Assembly (NCBI RefSeq): GCF_030268085.1
Contig: NZ_BSDE01000003.1
Coordinates: 620,001-684,000 of the forward strand
DNA: 64,000 nt
Reading direction: 5' to 3'
Source of the DNA: Geothrix limicola
GTDB taxonomy: Bacteria > Acidobacteriota > Holophagae > Holophagales > Holophagaceae
Part shown: positions 30,420 through 38,411 of the stretch, piece by piece
Layout of the letters: every line of letters begins with the position of its first letter
Position numbering within the stretch: the first letter of the stretch is position 1
Translations under genes and position numbers: made by a program
Notes under the pieces: model-generated
Told to the model about the DNA's origin: nothing
What the model saw: only the letters and a program-made list of their open reading frames with translations
Database searches by the model: none

Positions 30420-31883
30420 CTAGGATTCCGCCCTAGGACCGTGGGCTCCCCGGGCGGACGAGGCCCACAGGCCCAGGAGGGCCAGGGCGGCTCCCGTGAG
30501 CATGGCCGCGCGATAGCCCCGGACGAAGGCCTCCGCGGCCTGGGGGGATCCCCCGGCGCGCAGCAGCAGGCGCCAGCCTCCGGGGCCCAGGTGGCTCGCG
30601 GCGATGCCGCCGAGGACCGCGACACTCAGGGCCTGTCCCGTCACGCGCATGGTGCCCTGGAAGGCGCTGGCCACGCTGAGCTGGGTGCGATCCACGCTGC
30701 CCAGGATGGCGCTGGTGTTGGGTGCGCTGAAGGCGGCCATGCCGACGCCCACGATGGCCAACGCCGTGACGACCAGGACCAGGGAAGCGCTGCCGCTCGC
30801 CGCGCCCAGCAGGGCCATGCCCAGGGCCACGAGGCCCATGCCCGTGGTGCTAAGGAGGCGGGAACCCAGACGGTCGCTGAGACGGCCCGCGAGGGGGCTC
30901 AGGCAGGCCTGGGTGAGGGGCTGGCCCAGCATGATCCAGCCGGTGACCTTGGCCGGGAGCCCCAGCACGAGCTGCAGGTAGGCCGCCGTGAGGATGGCGA
31001 TGGCGTAGAGCGCCATGTAGTTGAGCAGGGCCGCCAGGTTGGCCGCGGCGAAGAGCCGGTTCCGTCGCAGGAGGTCCAGATCCACCAGAGGCATGGGGGC
31101 CCGGGATTCCCGCGTCAGGAAGGCCACGAAGGCGAGGGCGGCGAGGCCCAGGCATCCGCTCACGCGAAGCGAACGCCAGCCCCATTCCGAGGCGAAGGTG
31201 AGGGGCACCAGCAGGCCCAGCAGGAGGCAGGCCAGCAGGATCGCGCCGGGCAGGTCGAGCCCCTGCTTCCGTCCCGCGGAGGCCGGATGCGGCGGGGGCT
31301 GGACCCGCGGAAGGAGCCACCAGCCCCGCAGGAAGACGAGGAGGCCGATGGGCAGGTTCACGAGGAAGATCCAGGGCCACCCGGCGTGATCGACGAGGAA
31401 GCCACCCAGGGGTGGGCCCACGCTGAGGCCCAGGTAGACGGCCATGACGTTGATGCCCAGGGCCCGCCCCCGCTCGCGGGCGGGGAAAACCGAGGTGACG
31501 ATGGCGGCGGAGGTGGAGCTGAGCAGGGCGCCGCCCGTGCCTTGGAGGATGCGGCTGAGGATCAGCGCGGTGCCGTTCCGGCTCAGGGCCGCGCCCAGGG
31601 AGGCCACGGTGAAGAGGACGATGCCGCCGAGGTAGAAGCGGACGCGGCCGTGCTGATCTGCCAGGCGGCCCAGCGGGATGAGAAGGATGGCGATGCTCAG
31701 CAGGTAGGCCGCCTGCACCCACAGGCTGGCCGCGAAGCTGAGGTGCAGCAGAGGTCCCATCTTCGGCAACGCCACCGCCACGATGGATCCGTCCAGCGGC
31801 GTCATGAAGGCGCCGACGCTGGTCAAGGCCAGCAGCGCCCAGCGCCGCTCGTGACCGGTCTCAGGCCCAGCGGGTGAAGCCAT
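30420..31883 (-). CDS. MFS drug-export permease, DHA2 (14-TM) family
   Basis: 487 residues, strongly hydrophobic, with about 14 membrane spans. Motif A-like PLGRLADQHGRVRFYLGG follows helix 2, and motif C-like GLSVGPPLGGFLVDHAGWPWIFLVNLPIG is in helix 5, both typical of EmrB/QacA antiporters. The opening TSVGAFMTPLDGSIVAVALP is the DHA2 motif D1 region (usual Asp present in PLDGSI). It probably expels toxic compounds using the proton gradient. No membrane-fusion partner or regulator is next to it. Confidence 0.9.
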   Translation of the reverse strand: MASPAGPETGHERRWALLALTSVGAFMTPLDGSIVAVALPKMGPLLHLSFAASLWVQAAYLLSIAILLIPLGRLADQHGRVRFYLGGIVLFTVASLGAALSRNGTALILSRILQGTGGALLSSTSAAIVTSVFPARERGRALGINVMAVYLGLSVGPPLGGFLVDHAGWPWIFLVNLPIGLLVFLRGWWLLPRVQPPPHPASAGRKQGLDLPGAILLACLLLGLLVPLTFASEWGWRSLRVSGCLGLAALAFVAFLTRESRAPMPLVDLDLLRRNRLFAAANLAALLNYMALYAIAILTAAYLQLVLGLPAKVTGWIMLGQPLTQACLSPLAGRLSDRLGSRLLSTTGMGLVALGMALLGAASGSASLVLVVTALAIVGVGMAAFSAPNTSAILGSVDRTQLSVASAFQGTMRVTGQALSVAVLGGIAASHLGPGGWRLLLRAGGSPQAAEAFVRGYRAAMLTGAALALLGLWASSARGAHGPRAES

Positions 31884-31946
31884 GATCCTCCTCGCCTGCG
31901 GGACCCAGCCTGCCCCGCCAGGGCTTCCTGCACAAGGGCCCGATGG

Positions 31947-32363
31947 CTACCGGGTGCGCGTCCCCGAGGCCAGCGAGTAGCGGTGGATCCTGCGGTTCCT
32001 CAATTCGAAGATCCAGGTGTCGGCCCAGGCGGTGTCGGTCTCGACCCGGACGTCGGCATGGACACGACCCTGGACGACGCGAAGGGCCCGCACCTCGACC
32101 CGTAGGTTCGGGTGCTTGCGGAAGGTGGCCTGGAAGAAGTCCCGGATCTGGGCCTTGTTCAGGGGGACCCCCGTTCCCACGAAGGTGGCCTCGTCGTCCA
32201 GATAGCCCATCATGCCCTCCAGGTCCCTTCGGCCGTAGGCGCGGAGGAAACCCTGCACGGTCTGGGTGTTCTCATCGGCGGGGAAGGGCGTCGACTCGGG
32301 CCCCGGATGGCACGATACGAGGAAGGCCAGAGCGGGAAGGGCGAGGAGGCGATGGGGCTTCAT
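31947..32363 (-). CDS. SnoaL/NTF2-like lipoprotein
   Basis: 138 residues. A lipoprotein signal (LLALPALAFLVSC) leads to a mature part of about 120 residues with the cone-shaped NTF2/SnoaL pattern: TVQGFLRAYGRRDLEGMMGYLDDEATFVGTG, IRDFFQATFRKHPNLRVEV, and a closing DTWIFELRNRRIHRYSLASG strand pair. Such proteins bind small ligands or are orphan isomerase-like domains; no catalytic residues can be assigned. A 32-nt gap separates it from the next minus-strand gene upstream, so the two may be co-transcribed. Confidence 0.75.
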   Translation of the reverse strand: MKPHRLLALPALAFLVSCHPGPESTPFPADENTQTVQGFLRAYGRRDLEGMMGYLDDEATFVGTGVPLNKAQIRDFFQATFRKHPNLRVEVRALRVVQGRVHADVRVETDTAWADTWIFELRNRRIHRYSLASGTRTR

Positions 32364-32395
32364 GGGTCACCCCGGGAGGCCGGTGCAGGGCCCGG

Positions 32396-32893
32396 TTAGC
32401 GCCCGAAGCTGATGGAATAGGTCAGGGCCTTCGGCAGCTTGGGGCTCTTCACGGTGGCGCTGAGGGTGAGGACCTTGCCGTCGGGGCTCAGCTTGAAGAC
32501 GTTGGTGCGCTCGCCTTCGTCGTTCTTGAAGGTCTGGATGAGCTGGTCTCCCGAAACCTGGGCGGCGACCATGAACTTCTCGCCATCCTCACGGGTCCAG
32601 GGGGCGGCGGCACCGCCGGGGGGCATGTGGATGGGGGCCCGGTCATCCAGCTTCACGTCCACACCCGCGCCCGAGATCGTGATGGCCACCTTCTGATAGG
32701 CGGGGTTCAGCTTGGTGAGGCGGCCTCGGGCGATGGGCCGCTTGATGAAGTTCATGTCAGCCACGGTGGTGTTGATGGCGGCGGCGATGTCGTCCGTCCG
32801 GGTCTGGCGCCAGCTGCCGTTCAGCGCGGATTCCTGCGCGGACAGGGACAGGACGGCGAGGGCAGGGACGAGGAACAGCCGGGCTGCGCGCAT
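32396..32893 (-). CDS. Conserved-looking secreted protein of unknown function
   Basis: 165 residues from ATG 32893, chosen because it begins a clear signal peptide (RLFLVPALAVLSLSAQ). The mature region is beta-rich, starting LNGSWRQTRTDDIAAAINTTV and ending LSATVKSPKLPKALTYSISFGR. The layout (GSW, then a lipocalin-like series of strands) is reminiscent of small calycin-type proteins, but I cannot name a family. Possibly co-transcribed with the SnoaL-like lipoprotein gene downstream. Confidence 0.65.
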   Translation of the reverse strand: MRAARLFLVPALAVLSLSAQESALNGSWRQTRTDDIAAAINTTVADMNFIKRPIARGRLTKLNPAYQKVAITISGAGVDVKLDDRAPIHMPPGGAAAPWTREDGEKFMVAAQVSGDQLIQTFKNDEGERTNVFKLSPDGKVLTLSATVKSPKLPKALTYSISFGR

Positions 32894-32947
32894 GGGGACT
32901 CCGTTTGGGATGGTGTCCCAACCATAGCAGGAGTGCAAAAGATCCAT

Positions 32948-33100
32948 AACCGGTGATGGACAGTGATGAACGGTGATGGGTGGGAGTGGCGAATTTTAAT
33001 CTCCGTGCATCATCGTTCATCACCGGTTCCTGGCTTTTCCATGAAAGGAAAAGCGGAGGGCCGAGGCATGCCTCTGCGCCCTCCGCGTTCTCCGCGGTGA
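32948..33100. repeat. Cluster of short repeats and hairpins upstream of the unknown secreted gene
   Basis: Three roughly 10-bp tandem units (GGTGATGGAC, AGTGATGAAC, GGTGATGGG) occupy 32951-32980, with an inverted copy at 33008-33028. Hairpins follow: GCTTTTCC/GGAAAAGC (33033-33054) and CGGAGGGC/GCCCTCCG (33054-33085). The stretch 33071-33100 has three CTCTGCG/CTCCGCG units at 8-10 nt spacing. No gene is present. Confidence 0.6.
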
Positions 33101-33123
33101 ATCAACCGGTGGTGCGGGTCGAA

Positions 33124-34116
33124 CTACCCGATGGTGGCGACCATCACGGCCTTGATGGTGTGCATGCGGTTCTCGGCTTCGTCGAAGACGACGCTGTGCC
33201 TAGAGCGGAAGACCTCGTCGGTGACTTCGCGGATGTCGTGGCCCTGGGCCATCATCTCCTTGGCCAGCTTGGTCTCGAAGTCATGGAAGGCGGGCAGGCA
33301 GTGGAGGAACTTCACGTCGGGGTTGCCGGTCTTCTGGATCATCTCCATGGTGACCTTGAAGGGCGTGAGCAGCTTCACGCGGGCGGGGATCTGATCCTCC
33401 TCGCCCATGCTGGCCCAGACATCGGTGTAGATGACGTCGGCGCCCTTCACGGCCTCCTCGACGTTGTCAGTCACTTCGATGGTGGCGCCGGTGAGCTTGG
33501 CGGCCTCGCGGGCGGCCTCCAGCACCTTCGGATCGGGAGCCAGTTCCTTGGGGCCCAGGGCCACCATGTGCATGCCGGTCTTGGCGGCGCCGTACATCAG
33601 GGCGTAGCTCATGTTGTTGCGGATGTCCCCGCAGAACACCAGCTTCACCTTGTGCAGCGGCTTGGCCACGTGCTCTTCGATGGTGAGGAAGTCCGCCAGG
33701 ATCTGGGTGGGGTGGTCCGTGTCCGTGAGGCCGTTCCACACAGGCACGCCGCTGTGCTTGGCCAGGGCCTCGACCACTTCCTGCTTGTAGCCGCGGTACT
33801 CGATGCCGTCATAGAAGCGGCCCAGCACCTTGGCGCTGTCTTCGATGGATTCCTTCTTGCCCACCTGGGAGCTGGCGCTGTCCAGGAAGGTCACGTGGGC
33901 GCCTTCCTCGAGGGCGCCCACTTCGAAGGCGCAGCGGGTGCGGGTGCTCGTCTTTTCGAAGAGCAGCACGATGTTCTTGCCCTTGAGCAGGTAGTTGAAC
34001 ACCCCCATGCGCTTCTTGGCCTTGAGGTCCCGCGACAGGTCCAGGAGGTAGCGGACTTCTTCGGGTGAGAAATCCATCAGCGTAAGAAAACTGCGACCCT
34101 TGAGGTTGACGGCCAT
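33124..34116 (-). CDS. argF: Ornithine carbamoyltransferase
   Basis: 330 residues from ATG 34116. Carbamoyl-phosphate site Ser57-Thr-Arg-Thr-Arg61 ([12 protein letters not shown]), then HPTQILADF and the ornithine-site HCLP ([10 protein letters not shown]). It transfers the carbamoyl group to ornithine, giving citrulline. The sequence style ([28 protein letters not shown]) is close to E. coli ArgF/ArgI and also to catabolic ArcB; no other arginine gene is nearby, so anabolic versus catabolic use cannot be decided. A 13-bp palindrome lies about 85 bp upstream. Confidence 0.93.
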   Translation of the reverse strand: MAVNLKGRSFLTLMDFSPEEVRYLLDLSRDLKAKKRMGVFNYLLKGKNIVLLFEKTSTRTRCAFEVGALEEGAHVTFLDSASSQVGKKESIEDSAKVLGRFYDGIEYRGYKQEVVEALAKHSGVPVWNGLTDTDHPTQILADFLTIEEHVAKPLHKVKLVFCGDIRNNMSYALMYGAAKTGMHMVALGPKELAPDPKVLEAAREAAKLTGATIEVTDNVEEAVKGADVIYTDVWASMGEEDQIPARVKLLTPFKVTMEMIQKTGNPDVKFLHCLPAFHDFETKLAKEMMAQGHDIREVTDEVFRSRHSVVFDEAENRMHTIKAVMVATIG

Positions 34117-34199
34117 GGAAGCCTCCACTTGGTAAGGACGAAGGGTAACCAGGAGGCCGATAAATCCACAAGAAATCGACGTCACAAGGCTGGGCCGAT

Positions 34200-34212
34200 T
34201 GACACTGTGTCA
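34200..34212. promoter_or_regulatory. 13-bp palindrome upstream of argF
   Basis: TGACACTGTGTCA is perfectly symmetrical around one base. On the minus strand, TTGTGA and TTTATC about 20-50 nt closer to argF could be its promoter, placing the palindrome upstream of the -35 box. It does not resemble an E. coli ArgR box. It also lies 21 nt beyond the end of the deacetylase gene. Confidence 0.35.
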
Positions 34213-34232
34213 GTTCTGACGCCCAGTGGCCA

Positions 34233-35168
34233 TCAAGGCGCGGCGGGCAGCGCGCCCCGCTTCACCAGGGCCGCGATGTCGGCATCGCCGTCGTCCACCA
34301 GGCGCTCCCAGCCCTCGGGACGGTAGCCCAGGCTTCGTGCGGCGGAGAGCAGCAGGCTCTGGCCGGGGGCAGGACGCTGGGGCGACAGGGAGTAGACGAA
34401 ATCCTGGAAGGCGGCCTCGGGCGATACGAAGGTCCAGCCCAGGGTCTTGAACTGCTGCAGGGCGTCGCCCAGGAAGAGGGCGTTGATGAGGTTGTGATGC
34501 AGCAGCATCACCTGGGGGATGTCCCGCCCGAAGAGTCTGCGGGAGAGGTCGCGGTAGGCCTCGGCCCGCTGGCGCAGGTGGGCCAGGTACGCGGACCGGA
34601 AGGGGCCGAGGTCAGCGTCGGGCTGGCTGGCGAGGCGGGTGCGGAGGGCCTCGTCCAGGCGCCAGTCGGAGGTGTCGAGGCTCACATAGGCGTTGCGATA
34701 CCCCTGCGCTTTGAGAAAGGCCCGGATGCCGTCCCGCTTCTCGGGCGTGTTGCCTTCCCGCAGGAACGTGAAGCGGAACCAGGGACGGTAGCCCGGCAAG
34801 GTGCGGATCACCCGGTCGCAGGTCTGGATCTCGCCTTCGTAGCCGGCCAGGGTCGTGGTGGCGGCGTCCAGATCCGGGTGGGTGACCGTGTGGTTGCCGA
34901 TGAGGTGGCCCGCCTCGCCCCAGGCCCGGGCCAGGGCCAGGCCCTCGGGTTGGTCCGCCCCGTTGCCCAGGGTCACGAAGAGGGCCGCCTGCACCTGGTG
35001 CTGCTTCAGGGCCGCCAGCAGCGCCGCGTTGCGTTGGGCGGGGTTCAGGCGGGGCGTGGCCTGCAGCCGGGGTCCGTCGTCGAAGGTGAAGGCCACGGAC
35101 TGGGTCAGGGCTGCGGGGGTCAGGGCCAGGGCCAGGCCGAAGGCGCGGAAGAAGCGGGAAGGAAGCAT
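34233..35168 (-). CDS. Secreted polysaccharide deacetylase (NodB domain)
   Basis: 311 residues from ATG 35168; the signal peptide ends near residue 22 (LALTPAALTQ). The NodB domain shows SVAFTFDDGP (motif 1, catalytic and metal Asp), IGNHTVTHPDL (motif 2, metal His pair H-x3-H) and YRPWFRFTFLREGN (motif 3 region). The C-terminal 90 residues are a less conserved extension containing VMLLHHNLINAL (motif 5-like). It removes acetyl groups from extracellular or cell-wall amino sugars. Expression seems tightly controlled: a 22-bp palindrome covers its predicted promoter. Confidence 0.88.
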   Translation of the reverse strand: MLPSRFFRAFGLALALTPAALTQSVAFTFDDGPRLQATPRLNPAQRNAALLAALKQHQVQAALFVTLGNGADQPEGLALARAWGEAGHLIGNHTVTHPDLDAATTTLAGYEGEIQTCDRVIRTLPGYRPWFRFTFLREGNTPEKRDGIRAFLKAQGYRNAYVSLDTSDWRLDEALRTRLASQPDADLGPFRSAYLAHLRQRAEAYRDLSRRLFGRDIPQVMLLHHNLINALFLGDALQQFKTLGWTFVSPEAAFQDFVYSLSPQRPAPGQSLLLSAARSLGYRPEGWERLVDDGDADIAALVKRGALPAAP

Positions 35169-35189
35169 GGGAACCTCGCGGGAGGATCG

Positions 35190-35218
35190 AAGTATACAAG
35201 TTTGTGTACTTTTCTCAA
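35190..35218 (-). promoter_or_regulatory. Promoter with overlapping palindromic operator for the deacetylase gene
   Basis: On the minus strand TTGAGA (35218-35213) and TATACT (35196-35191) are 16 nt apart. The 22-bp near-palindrome AAGTATACAA-GT-TTGTGTACTT (35190-35211; 9 of 10 positions paired) covers the spacer and -10 box. This is what a TetR-like or BlaI-like repressor site looks like. No such regulator gene is adjacent. Confidence 0.6.
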
Positions 35219-35248
35219 CCCAACCGATGGTCATGTCTTCGAGGTGAC

Positions 35249-35608
35249 CTACTGGAATTCCACCAGCAGCTGGCCCTTGGCGACCGTCTCGCCGGGGCTC
35301 ACGTGGATGGCCTTGATGGTGCCCGCATCGTGGGCGGCGATGTGGTTCTGCATCTTCATGGCTTCGAGGACGAGCAGGCCCTGGCCGCTGCGCACCTCGT
35401 CGCCGGGCTTCACGAGCAGGTCGAGGATGAGGCCCGGGATGATGGCCGTCAGCCGGCTGGGATCCTTTGGCACGTAGGGCTTCCGGCGGGCGTACTTCTT
35501 CGTGAGGGCGGTTTCGTACACCGTGCCGTTGAGAGCGATGGACTGCCGGAGGGGCTTGGACGGGTGGGTCACCGGATGGGTCATTGAGTGGGTCGCTGAT
35601 TGAGTCAT
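35249..35608 (-). CDS. Biotin carboxyl carrier protein of a carboxyltransferase complex
   Basis: 119 residues from ATG 35608. The C-terminal 70 residues form a biotinyl domain with the modified Lys85 in LEAMKMQNHI and the usual PGLILDLLVKPGDEV start. The N-terminus is an odd His/Thr/Pro stretch (ATHSMTHPVTHP) encoded by a short tandem repeat, perhaps a flexible tether. It follows the carboxyltransferase gene after 40 nt and should carry carboxybiotin to it. No biotin carboxylase gene is in the window. Confidence 0.88.
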   Translation of the reverse strand: MTQSATHSMTHPVTHPSKPLRQSIALNGTVYETALTKKYARRKPYVPKDPSRLTAIIPGLILDLLVKPGDEVRSGQGLLVLEAMKMQNHIAAHDAGTIKAIHVSPGETVAKGQLLVEFQ

Positions 35609-35648
35609 TGGTGCCTCGCGGATCGATGGGAGGGCGTCGGAGCGCGGC

Positions 35649-37190
35649 TCAGAAGGGCGGCACACCATGCTTCCGCTGGGGGCGGAGTTCCTGCTTCTCT
35701 TCCGAGATCTCCAGGGCGTGGAGCAGGAAGTCGCGGGTCTGGTGGGGCGCAATGACGGCGTCCACGTGGCCGTTGGCGGCGGCTACGTAGGGGCTGGCGA
35801 ACTTCTCGGTGTATTCCTTCACCTTCTCCTTGCGGAAGGCCTCGGGGTCCGCCGCCGCGGCGATCTCGCCCTTGAAGATGATGTTGGCCGCGCCCTCGGG
35901 GCCCATGACGGCGATCTCGGCGCAGGGCCAGGCGAAGACGAAGTCGGCGCCGAGGTGGCGCGAGCACATGGCGATGTAGCCGCCGCCGTAGGCCTTGCGC
36001 AGGATCACGGTGATCTTCGGCACCGTCGCCTCGCTGTAGGCGTAGAGCAGCTTGGCCCCGTGGCGGATGACGCCGGCGTGCTCCTGGTCGATGCCCGGCA
36101 GGTAGCCCGGCAGGTCGACGAAGGTCACCAGGGGGATGTTGAAGGCGTCGCAGAAGCGGATGAAGCGGGCGGCCTTGTCGGAGCTGTCCACGTCCAGCAC
36201 GCCGGCGAGCACCGCCGGCTGGTTGGCGATCATGCCCACCGTGCGGCCGTCCATGCGGGCAAATCCCACGACGATGTTGGCGGCCCAGAGCGCCTGGACC
36301 TCCATGAAGTCCGATCCGTCGCAAACGGCCTTGATGACGTCGCGCACGTCATAGGGCTTGTTGGATTCGGCCGGGATGATGCTTTCGAGGCTGACCTCGC
36401 TGCGGGAGGGGATGACGCTGAAGGCATCGGCCTTTTTGCGGTTGTTCCAGGGGATGTAGGTCACCAGGCGCTTGACCTGCTCAAAGCACTCGGCCTCGCT
36501 CTGGGCGTAGAAGTGCGCGTTGCCCGTCATTTCCGCCTGCACCCGGGCGCCGCCCAGGTCCTCCATGGAGATCTCTTCGCCCAGCACGGTCTTGATGACC
36601 TCGGGGCCGGTGATGAACATCTTGGAGATGTTGTCGACGACAAAGACGAAATCCGTCAGGGCCGGCGAATAGACGGCGCCCCCCGCGCAGGGGCCGAGGA
36701 TGATGGAGATCTGGGGGATGACCCCCGAGGCCAGGGTGTTGCGGTAGAAGATCTCGCCGTACCCCGCCAGGGAGTTCACCCCCTCCTGGATGCGCGCGCC
36801 GCCCGAATCGTTGATGCCGATGAGGGGGATGCCCAGCTTGATGGCGTGATCCATGATCTTGGTGATCTTGCGGGCGTGGGCCAAGCCGAGCGACCCGCCG
36901 GCCACGGTGAAGTCCTGGGCGAAGATGGCCACGGGGTGGCCGAGGATGGTGCCCGTGCCGGTGATGACGCCATCCCCCGGCAGCTGCTTCTTGGCCATGC
37001 CGAAGTCGGAGCACTTGTGTTCGACGAAGAGGTCGTACTCGTGGAAGGAATCCCGGTCGAGGATGGCCGTGACGCGCTCGCGGGCCAGCAGCTTCCCCTG
37101 GGCCGCCTGCTTCCGGGCGGCTTCGGGGTGGGGCACGGTGGCTTCGGCGTGCTTGGCGGCGTGGTCTTTCATCTTCTTGGGCAGGGACAT
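35649..37190 (-). CDS. mmdA: Methylmalonyl-CoA/propionyl-CoA carboxyltransferase subunit (MmdA type)
   Basis: 513 residues from ATG 37190; the frame continues upstream, but MSLPKKMKDHAAKH is the natural start. Two crotonase-like carboxyltransferase domains are present: IGINDSGGARIQEGVNSL and ILGPCAGGAVYSPALTDF in the first, LVTFVDLPGYLPGIDQEHAGVI and KAYGGGYIAMCSRHLGAD in the second. It moves carboxyl between biotin and propionyl-CoA/methylmalonyl-CoA. With the biotin carrier only, it could be part of a transcarboxylase, a methylmalonyl-CoA decarboxylase or a propionyl-CoA carboxylase whose other subunits lie elsewhere. It links to succinyl-CoA metabolism. Confidence 0.9.
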   Translation of the reverse strand: MSLPKKMKDHAAKHAEATVPHPEAARKQAAQGKLLARERVTAILDRDSFHEYDLFVEHKCSDFGMAKKQLPGDGVITGTGTILGHPVAIFAQDFTVAGGSLGLAHARKITKIMDHAIKLGIPLIGINDSGGARIQEGVNSLAGYGEIFYRNTLASGVIPQISIILGPCAGGAVYSPALTDFVFVVDNISKMFITGPEVIKTVLGEEISMEDLGGARVQAEMTGNAHFYAQSEAECFEQVKRLVTYIPWNNRKKADAFSVIPSRSEVSLESIIPAESNKPYDVRDVIKAVCDGSDFMEVQALWAANIVVGFARMDGRTVGMIANQPAVLAGVLDVDSSDKAARFIRFCDAFNIPLVTFVDLPGYLPGIDQEHAGVIRHGAKLLYAYSEATVPKITVILRKAYGGGYIAMCSRHLGADFVFAWPCAEIAVMGPEGAANIIFKGEIAAAADPEAFRKEKVKEYTEKFASPYVAAANGHVDAVIAPHQTRDFLLHALEISEEKQELRPQRKHGVPPF

Positions 37191-37408
37191 GGAAAATCCT
37201 CGTGGCGGTCGATCGAATGAAAGCAAGCGTCGATGAGAGTCAAATAAGATGACAAAGGCATCTTGAATAGACGATACCAGGGTCGAGCTGAGGCATCCAT
37301 CACGGTTGGTGTCAGCACAAATCTGGATTCGGGCCTCCACGCGTCCGCCGTTCGCCGTATATTCAGGACCACCCATTCCGACCCAACCCAGGCACCCCAG
37401 GAGGCATC

Positions 37409-37837
37409 ATGCGGCCCTTGTCCCACCTGATCGAAGGAAAGCCCTCGCCCGTCTCCGTGCGGCCGGATGACACCGTGTTCACGGCCCTCAATCTGATGGC
37501 CCAGTTCGACATCGGCGCCCTGCTGGTGTTGGACCAGGGCCGGCTCGTGGGGATCTTCTCCGAGCGGGACTATGCCCGCAAGATCGTCCTGAAGGGCAAG
37601 ACCTCCAAGGACACCCCGGTGCGGGAGATCATGAGCGACAGGGTCAGCTGCGTGACCCTCGACCAGACCGTCGAGGAGTGCATGGCCCTCATGACCGACA
37701 AGCGCGTCCGCCACCTGCCCGTGCTCGGGGCGAACAACAGCGTGATCGGCATCCTATCCATCGGCGACCTGGTCAAGGAAACCATCTCAGATCAGCAGTT
37801 CACCATCGAACAGCTGGTGTCGTACATCCAGCACTGA
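37409..37837 (+). CDS. Two-CBS-domain protein
   Basis: 142 residues made of two CBS repeats, about 10-62 and 75-130 (VSVRPDDTVFTALNLMAQFDIGALLV...; VSCVTLDQTVEECMALMTDKRVRHLPV). Stand-alone CBS pairs bind adenine nucleotides or similar ligands and regulate other proteins. AGGAGG eight bases upstream of ATG. Divergent from mmdA; the promoter probably has the -10 TATATT near 37355. Partner unknown. Confidence 0.9.
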   Translation: MRPLSHLIEGKPSPVSVRPDDTVFTALNLMAQFDIGALLVLDQGRLVGIFSERDYARKIVLKGKTSKDTPVREIMSDRVSCVTLDQTVEECMALMTDKRVRHLPVLGANNSVIGILSIGDLVKETISDQQFTIEQLVSYIQH

Positions 37838-37923
37838 GGGCGGGGCCGAACCCGAAGGAAACCGGGCCGGTTTCCGGGCGCATACTTGGGTGGGGTGGAG
37901 GATCCCACCTCAGGGAGACGACC

Positions 37924-38394
37924 ATGAATCGACGCCTGCTACCCCTCGCATTCCTGTTGTCCGTGGGCGCCAGTTCCGCCTGGGCGCAGGTGCATGTGCA
38001 GATCGAACTGGGCTTGCCCGTGGCGCCCCCGCTGGTGGTGATCCGGCCCGGGATCCAGGTGGTGGAGGGCTTCGGGGAAGAAGTCTTCTTCTCGGACGGC
38101 TGGTACTGGTGCCGTCGCCACGACGGCTGGTACCGAGCCCGCTCGCCTCGCGCCCGCTTCGGCTGGGTGGAGGAACGCCGTGTGCCCCGCCGCCTGATCG
38201 AGGTGCCCCGCGGCCAGTACCGCAACTGGCACCACGAACGGGGCATGGAGCGCCGGGAAGAACGCCGAGACGAACGCCGCATGGAGCGCCGGGAGGACCG
38301 GCGTGAAGATCGCCGCCGGGAGGAACGCGGCCGTGAGCGGCGAGAAGAGCGTCATGAGGAGCGCGACGAGCGGGATCACCGCCGCGATCACTGA
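37924..38394 (+). CDS. Secreted protein with Arg/Glu-rich tail
   Basis: 156 residues. A signal peptide (LLPLAFLLSVGASSAWAQ) is followed by a Val/Pro-rich segment and an aromatic stretch FFSDGWYWCRRHDGWYRA similar to small YXWGXW-like envelope proteins. The last 55 residues are almost only Arg, Glu, Asp, His and Met in repeats such as MERREERRDERR, which should form a single charged alpha-helix. It may bind nucleic acid, polyanions or metal; function unknown. GGGAGACGACC ribosome region upstream supports the start. Confidence 0.7.
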   Translation: MNRRLLPLAFLLSVGASSAWAQVHVQIELGLPVAPPLVVIRPGIQVVEGFGEEVFFSDGWYWCRRHDGWYRARSPRARFGWVEERRVPRRLIEVPRGQYRNWHHERGMERREERRDERRMERREDRREDRRREERGRERREERHEERDERDHRRDH

Positions 38395-38411
38395 GGTCTG
38401 AGAGGCGCAAC

